Shown piece by piece: positions 1-5,873 of a stretch of 7,117 bases of DNA. Under the pieces are notes generated by a model. It was given only the letters and a program-made list of their open reading frames with translations, did not search any database and was not told the DNA's origin. The translations under genes were made by a program, and so were the position numbers. The DNA is from DATDYW01 sp044375695. Lineage in GTDB: Bacteria > Patescibacteriota > Minisyncoccia > Phycocordibacterales > JAACPR01. The DNA lies in assembly GCA_044375695.1 (NCBI GenBank), contig JBILMG010000039.1, positions 1 through 7,117 on the forward strand. The letters run 5' to 3'. How positions within the stretch are numbered: the stretch's first letter is position 1; each line of letters begins with the position of its first letter.

Positions 1-60
1 GGGTGGGGGGGGGGGCCCTTTTTCAAACCGGCGCCGCCCCCCCCCCCGGGGGGCCCCGAC
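1..60. repeat. Homopolymeric G/C low-complexity window end
   Basis: The first 60 bases hold an 11-base G run (5-15), an 11-base C run (37-47), a 6-base G run (48-53) and a C run (54-57). The G and C runs can pair with about 21 bases between them. Nothing here looks coding, and the composition is unlike the mixed GC-rich sequence that follows from about 60. It lies just downstream of the stop of the minus-strand surface-protein gene, so it could contain a terminator stem. Homopolymers of this kind at a contig end are more often sequencing or assembly artefacts. Confidence 0.6.
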
Positions 61-90
61 GCTCCTTGCGCAAATCGCGCCGAACCTTGG

Positions 91-1512
91 CTAGATAAAG
101 CTCATGTACTGGAGTTCGGTCGCGAAGTCTTCTAGGTCAGACGTGTAGTAATTATTCGGCGTGGTATCTCCCGAGTCTCTCGTCCAGTTAATGCCGGTGA
201 GCTTAACCGCGGTCGAGCCATCGGCGGTGGCCGTGAGCGCTACGCTCAAGGTGAAGGTGCGAGTGACCCCGTCAGAGATTTTGAAAACGTTGACCGTGTC
301 AGCCCCAGCGGAACCAGAGGCGGTCAAAGTTGTGCCCGTCGTCTGGGTAGAGGCGATGGTCGATTCAGACGTAGTGGCCCAGCCAGCGCCGGAACCAGCC
401 ACCGAAGGACTCGAAGACGCGATAACCGATTTATCGATGTACACGTCGTCGCCCTCGGCCGTGACCTCGAACTGAATTCGGAAGCTGTAGGCGTCGGCCG
501 ATCCAGGTGTCCCAGGATCCGCGGCGAGAACCTGAACGGTCTCGGCGTTCACCAGCTCGACGCCAATACCCGGCACCAGGAGCTCAATGTTGCCCCCAGC
601 CACCTCCCCGGACGAGGTGAACGAGGAGCCGACTACCCCATCGGCACCCACGTGAGCCGTGAGGCTGATACCCTCGGCGTAGTTACCGTCTCGCTGCTTG
701 AAATTCGCCAAGACCGTCGTGGTTGCCCTCCCCCCATTGTTGAGCACGCTGAGACCCAGCCCCTCAAAGGTTACGGTAGTTGTGCCCACAACCGCGTCGG
801 GTGTGGCGGTGGCAATGACCACGCCTCCAACCTCGAGCGAGACCTCCGACACGAGATCAGCGATCGTCGTGGTCGTAGCCTCGGCGACCGAGAGGTCGAT
901 CGAAATGGATTCGAGCACGTTGTCGCGGGACGGCGAGCTCAGGCCGAAGCGTAACACCTCTTGATCCTCCGTTTCTTCCCCATCCTCCACATACACAATG
1001 CGGTCGTCGTTCTCGCCGCTTTCCTCTCCAATATTGACCGTGTTGGCCGGAAGAGCAGAAGAGCCGGAGGAGCCAGAAGCATGCCGGCCTACGGCCCCTC
1101 GACTAGAGCTCTTCTCGCGCGCGCCAGAGCCCGTAGAGTCACCATCGGACGAAGCGTCGTCCGTGTCCGTGTCGGAACCAGAGTCGGAATCCGATTCCCT
1201 AGATTCAGTCGAGTCAGATTCTGCCGCCCCGACGTGACCGCGCGTGATTGGCCCGAAGTAGCCGGTGGGCCGAATGCCCCACGCCGCCTGGAACCGGCTG
1301 AGCGCACCCTGCGTCAGTGGGCCAAAGTAGCCTTTGGGCACCCCCGCAGGTACGGTGAGAAAACCCTCCGACTCGAGGAAAGTCTGGAGCGTCGCGACGT
1401 CATCTCCCACGCTCCCGAACGTGAGGTCGCGAGGGTAGGTCGCCCCGGAAGCGACGGTAGTGGCCAGCGCGAACGCCAGAGCCGAAACAAAAAGGCGAGT
1501 GTTGATTTTCAT
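91..1512 (-). CDS. Secreted peptidoglycan-binding-domain protein with Ser/Asp-rich linker
   Basis: Predicted 473-residue exported cell-surface protein that probably anchors to or senses the peptidoglycan. Residues 1-23 form a Sec signal peptide (KINTR, hydrophobic core, ASGA cleavage region). Residues about 28-94 are a PG_binding_1 (PF01471)-type domain: FGSVGDDVATLQTFL, then two GYFGP units at 61-65 and 84-88 followed by GALSRFQ and RGHV. Residues about 98-130 are an acidic Ser/Asp/Thr linker, then a Ser/Gly stretch to about 155. The remaining ~300 residues are rich in Thr, Val, Ser, Gly and Ala with alternating hydrophobics, suggesting beta-sandwich repeats that I cannot assign. The C-terminus (NNYYTSDLEDFATEL) has no sortase LPXTG signal and no membrane anchor. 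ATG at 1512 is favoured because it places the signal peptide at the N-terminus; no Shine-Dalgarno precedes it. A promoter candidate lies at 1564-1592. The architecture is common in Patescibacteria; the ligand and role of the C-terminal part are unknown. Confidence 0.85.
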   Translation of the reverse strand: MKINTRLFVSALAFALATTVASGATYPRDLTFGSVGDDVATLQTFLESEGFLTVPAGVPKGYFGPLTQGALSRFQAAWGIRPTGYFGPITRGHVGAAESDSTESRESDSDSGSDTDTDDASSDGDSTGSGAREKSSSRGAVGRHASGSSGSSALPANTVNIGEESGENDDRIVYVEDGEETEDQEVLRFGLSSPSRDNVLESISIDLSVAEATTTTIADLVSEVSLEVGGVVIATATPDAVVGTTTVTFEGLGLSVLNNGGRATTTVLANFKQRDGNYAEGISLTAHVGADGVVGSSFTSSGEVAGGNIELLVPGIGVELVNAETVQVLAADPGTPGSADAYSFRIQFEVTAEGDDVYIDKSVIASSSPSVAGSGAGWATTSESTIASTQTTGTTLTASGSAGADTVNVFKISDGVTRTFTLSVALTATADGSTAVKLTGINWTRDSGDTTPNNYYTSDLEDFATELQYMSFI

Positions 1513-1563
1513 TCGTCGTCAGTCTTGCGACAGGTGATGAGGGTAAAGCCGCCAATCAATCCA

Positions 1564-1592
1564 ATGATACCCCTCGCGTGTAGCCGCGCCAA
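1564..1592 (-). promoter_or_regulatory. Sigma70-like promoter for the peptidoglycan-binding protein
   Basis: On the minus strand TTGGCG (1592-1587, 4/6 to TTGACA) is followed after exactly 17 bases by TATCAT (1569-1564, 5/6 to TATAAT). This lies between the murJ stop (1633) and the ATG at 1512. It implies a leader of about 45 nt with no visible Shine-Dalgarno. The same TATCAT hexamer precedes the dsbB-like gene. Confidence 0.45.
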
Positions 1593-1632
1593 GCGCCAAA
1601 CAGTTGCTCTAATTTTTCTGAGCGTACGGCGA

Positions 1633-3324
1633 CTACGCACCCGTCACCTGATCCGGCGTGGTGTCCGGGGCCACCGAAGGGGTCTTCCATACGCGGCGGC
1701 GAAGCTCCTGCACGGCCACCTCGAGCTCGGGGTTCTGCATGGCGCGAAGCGCGACGACCCAGGCGGTGAGGCCCGCGAAACCCGCGAGAAGACCGTGCGC
1801 CAAAACCGCGACCGCGAACCGGTCATCGAAAAGGCGGTCCGAGAGGCCGAGCGCGATGTAGGCCGCGAGCGCCGCCCAGCCAGAGGCCAGCAATCCCTGC
1901 ACCGAAGCGCGGCTAAGCCCTGCGCCGCCGAGCGGGTGGCTTCGGCTGATCGAGACGGCGAGCATAACGGCCGCCACGAGCGCGCCCACGGTCGAGGCGA
2001 GGCCGAGCGATACCACCTCGGCTCCGTTGACGCCCGAGACGCGGAAAGCCGCGGCGATGTCGGCGAGGACCGCGGGGTGCCCCTTGAGGTAGCCGGGCAG
2101 GGTGAGGCCGAGGCCGGCGGTCACGGCCGCGCCGGTAAGGTTGGCCCAGAACGGCCGCCAGGTATTCCCCGCCGCGTAGCTCGCGCGGGCAAACAGCAGC
2201 GTCAGCCCCTGCGCCACCGAGGCGAAGACCAGCGCGGCGAGGACCGCGGCGACGAGGCGCGTCTCGTCCCAGCCAAAGTCGCCCGCGCCGAGAATCACGC
2301 GCACGATCTGGGCGCGCAGCACCACGAACAGCGCGATGACCGGCAGCGACCAGAAGACGATCTGCCGCGCGGCCTCGGCGAGCTTGCGGCCGAACTCGGC
2401 GCGACGGTTAGCCGCGGCGAGCGCCGCCAGAATCGGGAACGCCGCCATCGAGTAGGAGGTGCCGATCAGCGCGAGCGGCACCGACTGCAGGTTCGAGGCC
2501 AGCTGGAAAACGGAAATTGAGCCGGTCGCCATGCGCGAGGCCTGCGCCACGAGGACCAAGGTCGCGAGCTGCCCCATGGCGAGCGCAGCCGAGCGAGGCA
2601 AAGATTCCCGCACCAGGGCCCAAGCCTCTTTCCAGGGAATGGCGACCGTCGGCACGTAGCCGCCGCCCGCGCCGAGCGCCGCCGGCAAGGTGACCAGCGC
2701 GTGGAGCGCGGCGCCGACGAGCACGCCGTAGACGATGCCGGCAACGCCGAACGACGGGTAGAGGAAGCCGACGCCCAGCACGAAGCCGAGGTTGTAGAGA
2801 ACCGGCGAGAGCGCGTACAGCGCCACCTTGCGGTACGCCTGGGCGACGCTGCCCCAAATCTGCGAGAAGCCGAGCAGTATCGGCGACAGGAGCAGGAGGC
2901 GGGTGAGGAACGTCAGCTCTTCGCCGCGTCCGGCCGCGGCGAGCCCCGGCGCGAGCCACGAGGAAATCTGCGGCGTGAACGCGAAGGCGATTGCGGCGAC
3001 GGCTACCGACACCAACGCGAAGAACGACGCCGCGCCGTTGAGGAAGCGGCGCAGCTCCGGGCGGTCTTCGAGACGCTCGACGACGCGCGGCATGAGGACC
3101 GCGGAGGAGACGAGCGAGGTGGTGAGCACGAACGCCAAATCGGGGAGGCGGAACGCGGCGTAGAAGGTATCGAGCTCTACCGAGGGGCCCACGACGCCGG
3201 CGATGAGGCGGTCGCGGGCGAGCGCCACGAGCTGCGAGACGAAGGTGAAGGCGGCGAGCGCGTAGGCTGCCTCGTGGAGACCGTTGACCTCGCGGCCGAG
3301 GAGGGAAAAAATCTTGCGCACCAT
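1633..3324 (-). CDS. murJ: Lipid II flippase MurJ (MviN family)
   Basis: A 563-residue polytopic membrane protein of the MurJ/MviN branch of the MOP superfamily, which moves lipid-linked peptidoglycan precursor across the cytoplasmic membrane. The N-terminus matches the family signature. ALARDRLIAG at 35-44 corresponds to the E. coli GFARDAIVAR region, and ELDTFYAAFRLPDLAF at 50-65 to the ATDAFFVAFKLPN region, so the conserved Arg37 and Asp52 are present. The proteobacterial AEGAF segment that follows is replaced by TTSLVSSAV, as in divergent homologues. Hydrophobic segments continue to about residue 528, compatible with the usual 14 helices, and a charged tail ends the protein. Length is close to the usual 500-550. 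ATG at 3324 is preferred because the family-typical RKIFSLLGR starts right after it; there is no Shine-Dalgarno. It lies downstream of rnpB on the same strand, 100 nt away. A TGGTAGATT extended -10-like sequence (3345-3337) may give it its own transcript. The proposed function is firm by family, not by experiment. Confidence 0.92.
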   Translation of the reverse strand: MVRKIFSLLGREVNGLHEAAYALAAFTFVSQLVALARDRLIAGVVGPSVELDTFYAAFRLPDLAFVLTTSLVSSAVLMPRVVERLEDRPELRRFLNGAASFFALVSVAVAAIAFAFTPQISSWLAPGLAAAGRGEELTFLTRLLLLSPILLGFSQIWGSVAQAYRKVALYALSPVLYNLGFVLGVGFLYPSFGVAGIVYGVLVGAALHALVTLPAALGAGGGYVPTVAIPWKEAWALVRESLPRSAALAMGQLATLVLVAQASRMATGSISVFQLASNLQSVPLALIGTSYSMAAFPILAALAAANRRAEFGRKLAEAARQIVFWSLPVIALFVVLRAQIVRVILGAGDFGWDETRLVAAVLAALVFASVAQGLTLLFARASYAAGNTWRPFWANLTGAAVTAGLGLTLPGYLKGHPAVLADIAAAFRVSGVNGAEVVSLGLASTVGALVAAVMLAVSISRSHPLGGAGLSRASVQGLLASGWAALAAYIALGLSDRLFDDRFAVAVLAHGLLAGFAGLTAWVVALRAMQNPELEVAVQELRRRVWKTPSVAPDTTPDQVTGA

Positions 3325-3366
3325 GGCGTTAGCACGAATCTACCACGGGCCAACATTTCCACAGTG

Positions 3367-3389
3367 AAAAACGCGCACCCGCCGGCGCG
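3367..3389 (-). terminator. Possible intrinsic terminator downstream of rnpB
   Basis: Reading the minus strand, stem CGCGC (3389-3385), an 8-base loop and GCGCG (3376-3372) are followed by five T (3371-3367). It lies 36 nt past the RNase P RNA 3' end and before murJ. The stem is short, so termination may be partial, allowing readthrough into murJ. Confidence 0.4.
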
Positions 3390-3392
3390 CCG

Positions 3393-3412
3393 AACCCGCC
3401 TTTCGGCGGGTT
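3393..3412. terminator. Perfect 8-bp hairpin with 4-base loop 3' of rnpB
   Basis: AACCCGCC (3393-3400), TTTC and GGCGGGTT (3405-3412) form a perfect inverted repeat. On the minus strand the loop is GAAA, a stable GNRA tetraloop. On that strand it is not followed by a T tract, so it may mark the 3' boundary of the rnpB transcript or act with the next hairpin (3367-3389). On the plus strand it is followed by TT, GGCG and TTTTT, but no plus-strand gene is upstream. Confidence 0.4.
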
Positions 3413-3424
3413 TTGGCGTTTTTG

Positions 3425-3765
3425 GCGGTCGTACCTGTAAGCCGAATTCTGTTTCGGCGGGTTACCCCGCTCTAGCAGCCATTTATCTGGGCCAGAAGTT
3501 ACCCTCTGGCTCGAGCGACTCTCCCGTATCGCTACGGGCACGGTCTTGCACCCAGGTAAGGATTTTGCCGTTTCACCCGCGGGTCGCCCCGCGATTCAAC
3601 TGCCCTAAGGCAGTGCCTCCGGCTTTCGCCTCGGGCGTCACTGCTCGCACCTCTCGGATTGCTCCGTGCGGGCGTTACCCGCTACCTTGCTACCGGTTTT
3701 ACCCGGTGAGAGTTCGGACTTTCCTCTCCGCCCTTTCGGGCAGAGCGGCTGCACGGTACGGCCGC
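3425..3765 (-). ncRNA. rnpB: RNase P RNA, bacterial type A
   Basis: Catalytic RNA of ribonuclease P, which removes 5' leaders from pre-tRNAs; about 341 nt. Near the 5' end the minus strand carries the universal GAGGAAAGTCCGAACTC block (around 3725-3709). Further on are GGGTGAAACGGC and GGTGCAAGACC (around 3580-3540), then CAGATAAATGGCTGC (around 3488-3474), and the 3' block ACAGAATTCGGCTTAC (around 3452-3437). The ends were set by helix P1: GCGG-C-CGTACC (3765-3755) pairs with GGTACG-A-CCGC (3435-3425) with one internal mismatch. A P18-like hairpin GCGGG-GTAA-CCCGC is visible just before the 3' block. The apparent reading frames across it are by-products of its GC content. It sits between a DUF192-like gene and murJ, all on one strand. 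Confidence 0.96.
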
Positions 3766-3805
3766 GTATTAAAGTAACACGCAAAAATAGAAAAGTAAAA
3801 ACAGG
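3766..3805 (-). promoter_or_regulatory. rnpB: AT-rich 40-nt gap, likely rnpB promoter region
   Basis: This gap is strikingly A/T-rich against its GC-rich surroundings. On the minus strand it carries T runs and TTTAAT or TACTTT just before the RNase P P1 helix (TTTAAT at 3773-3768, 5/6 to TATAAT). No convincing -35 at 17 nt is seen. It also directly follows the stop of the DUF192-like gene, so the T-rich stretch may contribute to ending that transcript, although no stable hairpin precedes it. Confidence 0.35.
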
Positions 3806-4270
3806 CTAGAGCAAATTGAGGCGCTCGCCGGACTGCAGGTTGAGCTGCTCGGCGTAGCCGTCGGGCAAGATGAGGAGGAACGGCGAGCGCGAGGGAGCCT
3901 CGGTCACGGAGCCGGCGGCTCGTCCCGCGTTCAGGGTCCTCACCTTGAGGTCGGTATCGAGCCAGGCCAGGTCTGCGCGGCCACCGGAAAGCTGCACCGA
4001 GACCGGCTCGTTCTCGAACACCACCAGCGCGACGCTGGCAGATGCCAGGTAGCTCTCCGAGGCGAGGCGCGAGGGGTTGCCGACGGCGGCCGAGGCGATG
4101 AGCACCGAAACCCCCTGCTCGGCCAAGGTGCCGTAGCGAACGTCTACCGGCACGGCGTCCTGAAAGAAGGAGTAAAGCTGGCGGACGGTGACGAAACCGA
4201 TGCCGGTGACGCCCGCGACTAGCAGGAGAATGAAAAGTCGCTGAGCGGTGCTACCGCTGTCCGTGTGCAT
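3806..4270 (-). CDS. Membrane-anchored DUF192-like protein
   Basis: Predicted 154 residues. An N-terminal helix at about 11-34 (LFILLLVAGVTGIGF onward) acts as signal anchor, and the rest is probably outside the membrane. The extracytoplasmic part (about 54-152) follows the DUF192 (PF02643) order: a strand (GVSVLIAS), a region matching the SxSYLxxASVALVVFE segment where family members have GLM and GMLFVF, then DLAWLDTDLKV in place of PLDIIFLD, and PFLLILPDGYAEQLNLQSGERL in the position of the family's C-terminal YVLEL-AG-A---G---GD. The hallmark GLM and FWMKNT residues are not conserved, so it is a degenerate member or a look-alike. The family has no firmly known function. The ATG at 4270 is preferred over a start 135 bases upstream because it gives a sensible anchor and the upstream part lies wholly inside the dsbB-like gene. 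It overlaps that gene by 20 bases, suggesting translational coupling and a shared transcript. Confidence 0.65.
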   Translation of the reverse strand: MHTDSGSTAQRLFILLLVAGVTGIGFVTVRQLYSFFQDAVPVDVRYGTLAEQGVSVLIASAAVGNPSRLASESYLASASVALVVFENEPVSVQLSGGRADLAWLDTDLKVRTLNAGRAAGSVTEAPSRSPFLLILPDGYAEQLNLQSGERLNLL

Positions 4271-4811
4271 CGTGGTGGCGCTCGGCGCGGTGGGCGAGGT
4301 GGAGGCTGGCCAGGATGACGAGAAATGCCGAGAGCGCGGACGTTGCCATGGAGACGTAGCCGAAAGCCACGTAGTAGGTTTCGGAGCACGAAGCTCCGCC
4401 CTCAATCGAGCAGCCGTTCATGATAGCCGCGGCGGCGGGCGGACCGAACTGCAGGTAAATCTGGTACGCGCTCACGACGGCGCCGCAGCTCGCGAACGCG
4501 GCGACGTAGGGCGAGATAAGCCGCAGCTCGCGACGAATGTTGGCGATGGCCAAGAGGAGCGCGGTCGGGTAGAGCGCGATGCGCTGCCACCAGCACAGGG
4601 CGCAGGGCTCCCAGCCGGCGATTTCCGAGTAGTAGAGCGAGCCGACGACGCCGGCGACCGCGACGGCGAGCGCCGCGTGGTAGCCGTAGCGGCCGAGGCG
4701 GCGCACCAGGAAGGCGTCGCGGCCGCTCGCGGCGAAACCCAGGTACGCGAGCAGCGCCAGGTTGACCACGACGGTGCCGTACGAGACGGCCATGTTCACG
4801 AAGTCGAGCAC
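4251..4811 (-). CDS. DsbB/BdbC-like disulfide bond formation protein
   Basis: Integral membrane thiol oxidase that would reoxidise an extracytoplasmic thioredoxin-like partner (DsbA type) and pass electrons to quinone. With GTG at 4811 it has 186 residues and about five membrane helices (roughly 9-28, 44-66, 79-91, 99-122, 149-173). The CxxC pair is in EPCALCWWQR (Cys70, Cys73), as in DsbB-family proteins, which carry CxxC followed by an aromatic/Gln-Arg. A second pair, Cys134 and Cys142 (NGCSIEGGASCSE), precedes the last helix, whose FGYVSMATSALSAF resembles the FGFITIP region of BdbC. Cys109 lies within a helix. Starts at 4793 (ATG) or 4928 (ATG) are also open. I prefer 4811 because a -10-like TATCAT ends 6 nt before it; the extension to 4928 is polar and would run through a 10-bp hairpin. 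No DsbA partner is in the window. The 3' end overlaps the DUF192-like gene. Confidence 0.88.
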   Translation of the reverse strand: MLDFVNMAVSYGTVVVNLALLAYLGFAASGRDAFLVRRLGRYGYHAALAVAVAGVVGSLYYSEIAGWEPCALCWWQRIALYPTALLLAIANIRRELRLISPYVAAFASCGAVVSAYQIYLQFGPPAAAAIMNGCSIEGGASCSETYYVAFGYVSMATSALSAFLVILASLHLAHRAERHHDAHGQR

Positions 4812-4817
4812 GCGAGA

Positions 4818-4846
4818 ATGATACCGCAGGGGGCGGCCGCGCCCAA
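4818..4846 (-). promoter_or_regulatory. Candidate promoter of the dsbB-like gene (possibly leaderless)
   Basis: Minus strand TTGGGC (4846-4841, 3/6) is spaced exactly 17 bases from TATCAT (4823-4818, 5/6). Only 6 bases separate TATCAT from the GTG at 4811, so transcription would begin at or next to the start codon. The -35 element lies inside the inverted repeat at 4835-4857. Confidence 0.4.
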
Positions 4847-4857
4847 AGGGCGCGGCC
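4835..4857. promoter_or_regulatory. Perfect 10-bp inverted repeat, 3-base loop, in the divergent gap
   Basis: GGCCGCGCCC (4835-4844), AAA, GGGCGCGGCC (4848-4857) is a perfect palindromic hairpin between two divergent genes. Neither strand has a strong T tract after it, although the plus side continues into the moderately T-rich TGTTGATTGACTTT. It overlaps the proposed -35 of the dsbB-like gene, so it could be an operator. It could also be a weak terminator or a 5' leader structure. The role is not established. Confidence 0.45.
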
Positions 4858-4863
4858 TGTTGA

Positions 4864-4891
4864 TTGACTTTAGCTACCTGCGTAGTAGAAA
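4864..4891 (+). promoter_or_regulatory. Weak promoter candidate for the 4965 gene
   Basis: TTGACT (4864-4869, 5/6 to TTGACA) is followed after 16 bases by TAGAAA (4886-4891, 4/6 to TATAAT). This would leave a leader of about 65-70 nt, A-rich and without a Shine-Dalgarno, before the ATG at 4965. The gene needs a promoter here because its neighbour is divergent. Confidence 0.3.
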
Positions 4892-4964
4892 AAATGCAGA
4901 GCGACCAAACCCTTGGCCGCCCTTTCAAACTGAATAAACCAAATACCGAACCAAGAAAATACCT

Positions 4965-5831
4965 ATGTGCTGCTCAGCCCAACCAGCCAGATTCGCGAGA
5001 ACCCGCATCCTCGTCCACGCCACCCGCCACCCGCAAACGAAGCGAGACATTCACGTCCTCGCCTACCAGAACACGCCGACCAACCTCGCCGCGTCTGGCG
5101 GCAACGCGATGATTCTGCACATTCCCTCGGCGCGGCCCATGGACGAAGAGAACTTCGTAGTCGCCGACAGCGCGCCGCGGTTCATGAAGGACATCGCCGA
5201 ATCGGTGCTGCCTTCCCCACCTGTCACCCGCGGCGGAGAACGCCGCAGCTCGATCCAGTTTGGCGCCAAATCTGCGCCAATTGTCTTCGCCTACGGAGAC
5301 ATTTACACCGTCGTCCTGGCGCAGAGCGTCGAAGGCATCGCCGAGGCGTTGGAAGACGTTCCCCCAAATCGCCGCCCGGAAATCGGCCAGGAGCTCCTGG
5401 ATTTCTACGGCACGGAGTTCGACGGCTGGACGCTGGCGCTCTGCTGCTTCGACAGCCGCGACGCCAAAGAGGCGCCGCCGGTGACGCTGTGGTTCGAGAG
5501 CCTCTTCCCGGATCTGCTCATCGCGCCCGGGATTGATGCCCACGACGGCAAGAAGCCAAACCTCACCAAACCGGTTGCGGTCGATCACGAGATCTTTTTA
5601 AGCCACCCCGGCCTGTCACGTGACGCCAAGAAAATTCGCTACAGCGGCTGGGACAGCATGAGCCCCGCGCTCCGCTCTTTCCTGCCAGACAGAGCCGTCG
5701 GCAAAGCCTTCGGCGGCCGCATGGAGAACGGCGACTTCGTGCTCGAAGTCGGCCAGCAAAATCGTCCGAGCATCAGCAAGGTGGTCCGCTACAGGCCGAG
5801 CGCCTATCCGGCGCCCGCCGTGGCGGCCTAA
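4965..5831 (+). CDS. Conserved-looking protein of unknown function with N-terminal Cys-Cys
   Basis: 288 residues, family not recognised. There is no signal peptide or membrane segment, so it is probably cytoplasmic. It begins MCCSAQPARF, and the only other cysteines are a vicinal pair in LALCCFD (160-161). Blocks that look like constrained motifs are HVLAYQNTP (30-38), GGNAMILHIP (45-54), YTVVLAQ (114-120), DVPPNRRPEIG (131-141), LWFESLFPDLL (175-185), IDAHDG (190-195) and VAVDHEIFLSH (204-214). The C-terminus has MENGDFVLEVG (253-263) and VVRYRP (273-278). After Met removal, Cys2 would be N-terminal, as in N-terminal nucleophile hydrolases; this is speculative. ATG at 4965 is chosen because the frame is open throughout and the codon use looks coding. 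A later start such as Met49 would lose the Cys-Cys. It is divergent from the dsbB-like gene, convergent with msrB, and followed by its own terminator. It is the only plus-strand protein gene here. Confidence 0.75.
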   Translation: MCCSAQPARFARTRILVHATRHPQTKRDIHVLAYQNTPTNLAASGGNAMILHIPSARPMDEENFVVADSAPRFMKDIAESVLPSPPVTRGGERRSSIQFGAKSAPIVFAYGDIYTVVLAQSVEGIAEALEDVPPNRRPEIGQELLDFYGTEFDGWTLALCCFDSRDAKEAPPVTLWFESLFPDLLIAPGIDAHDGKKPNLTKPVAVDHEIFLSHPGLSRDAKKIRYSGWDSMSPALRSFLPDRAVGKAFGGRMENGDFVLEVGQQNRPSISKVVRYRPSAYPAPAVAA

Positions 5832-5849
5832 CGACCAGCATTCCTGACG

Positions 5850-5873
5850 CCGGCTCCTCGCGAGCCGGTTTTT
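5850..5873 (+). terminator. Intrinsic terminator of the 4965-5831 gene
   Basis: CCGGCTC (5850-5856), loop CTCGC, GAGCCGG (5862-5868), then TTTTT (5869-5873). It starts 18 nt after the stop codon and ends flush against the msrB stop codon on the other strand. The stem and loop closely resemble the prs terminator at 6295-6327. Confidence 0.85.

Noticed and set aside
1513..1632. Small gene or riboswitch between murJ and the surface-protein gene
   Set aside because: The 120-base gap holds a good promoter but no conserved fold or open frame that I can support.
961..2520. Long plus-strand open frame of 519 codons
   Set aside because: It lies opposite murJ and the surface-protein gene, is extremely rich in Arg, Gly and Glu with no recognisable domain, and arises from the GC-rich codon pattern of the true minus-strand genes.
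2701..3777. Plus-strand open frame of 358 codons running through the start of murJ and rnpB
   Set aside because: It covers the RNase P RNA gene and the antisense of murJ; its composition is low-complexity Arg/Glu, and no known motif is seen.
4248..4937. Plus-strand open frame opposite the dsbB-like gene
   Set aside because: The minus strand has a clear CxxC motif and membrane helices; the plus-strand product is charged low-complexity sequence, so it is a shadow.
4974..5588. Minus-strand open frame opposite the 4965 gene
   Set aside because: The product is Arg/Val/Gly-rich and has no motif. The plus-strand frame has balanced composition, continues to a terminator and is the better candidate.
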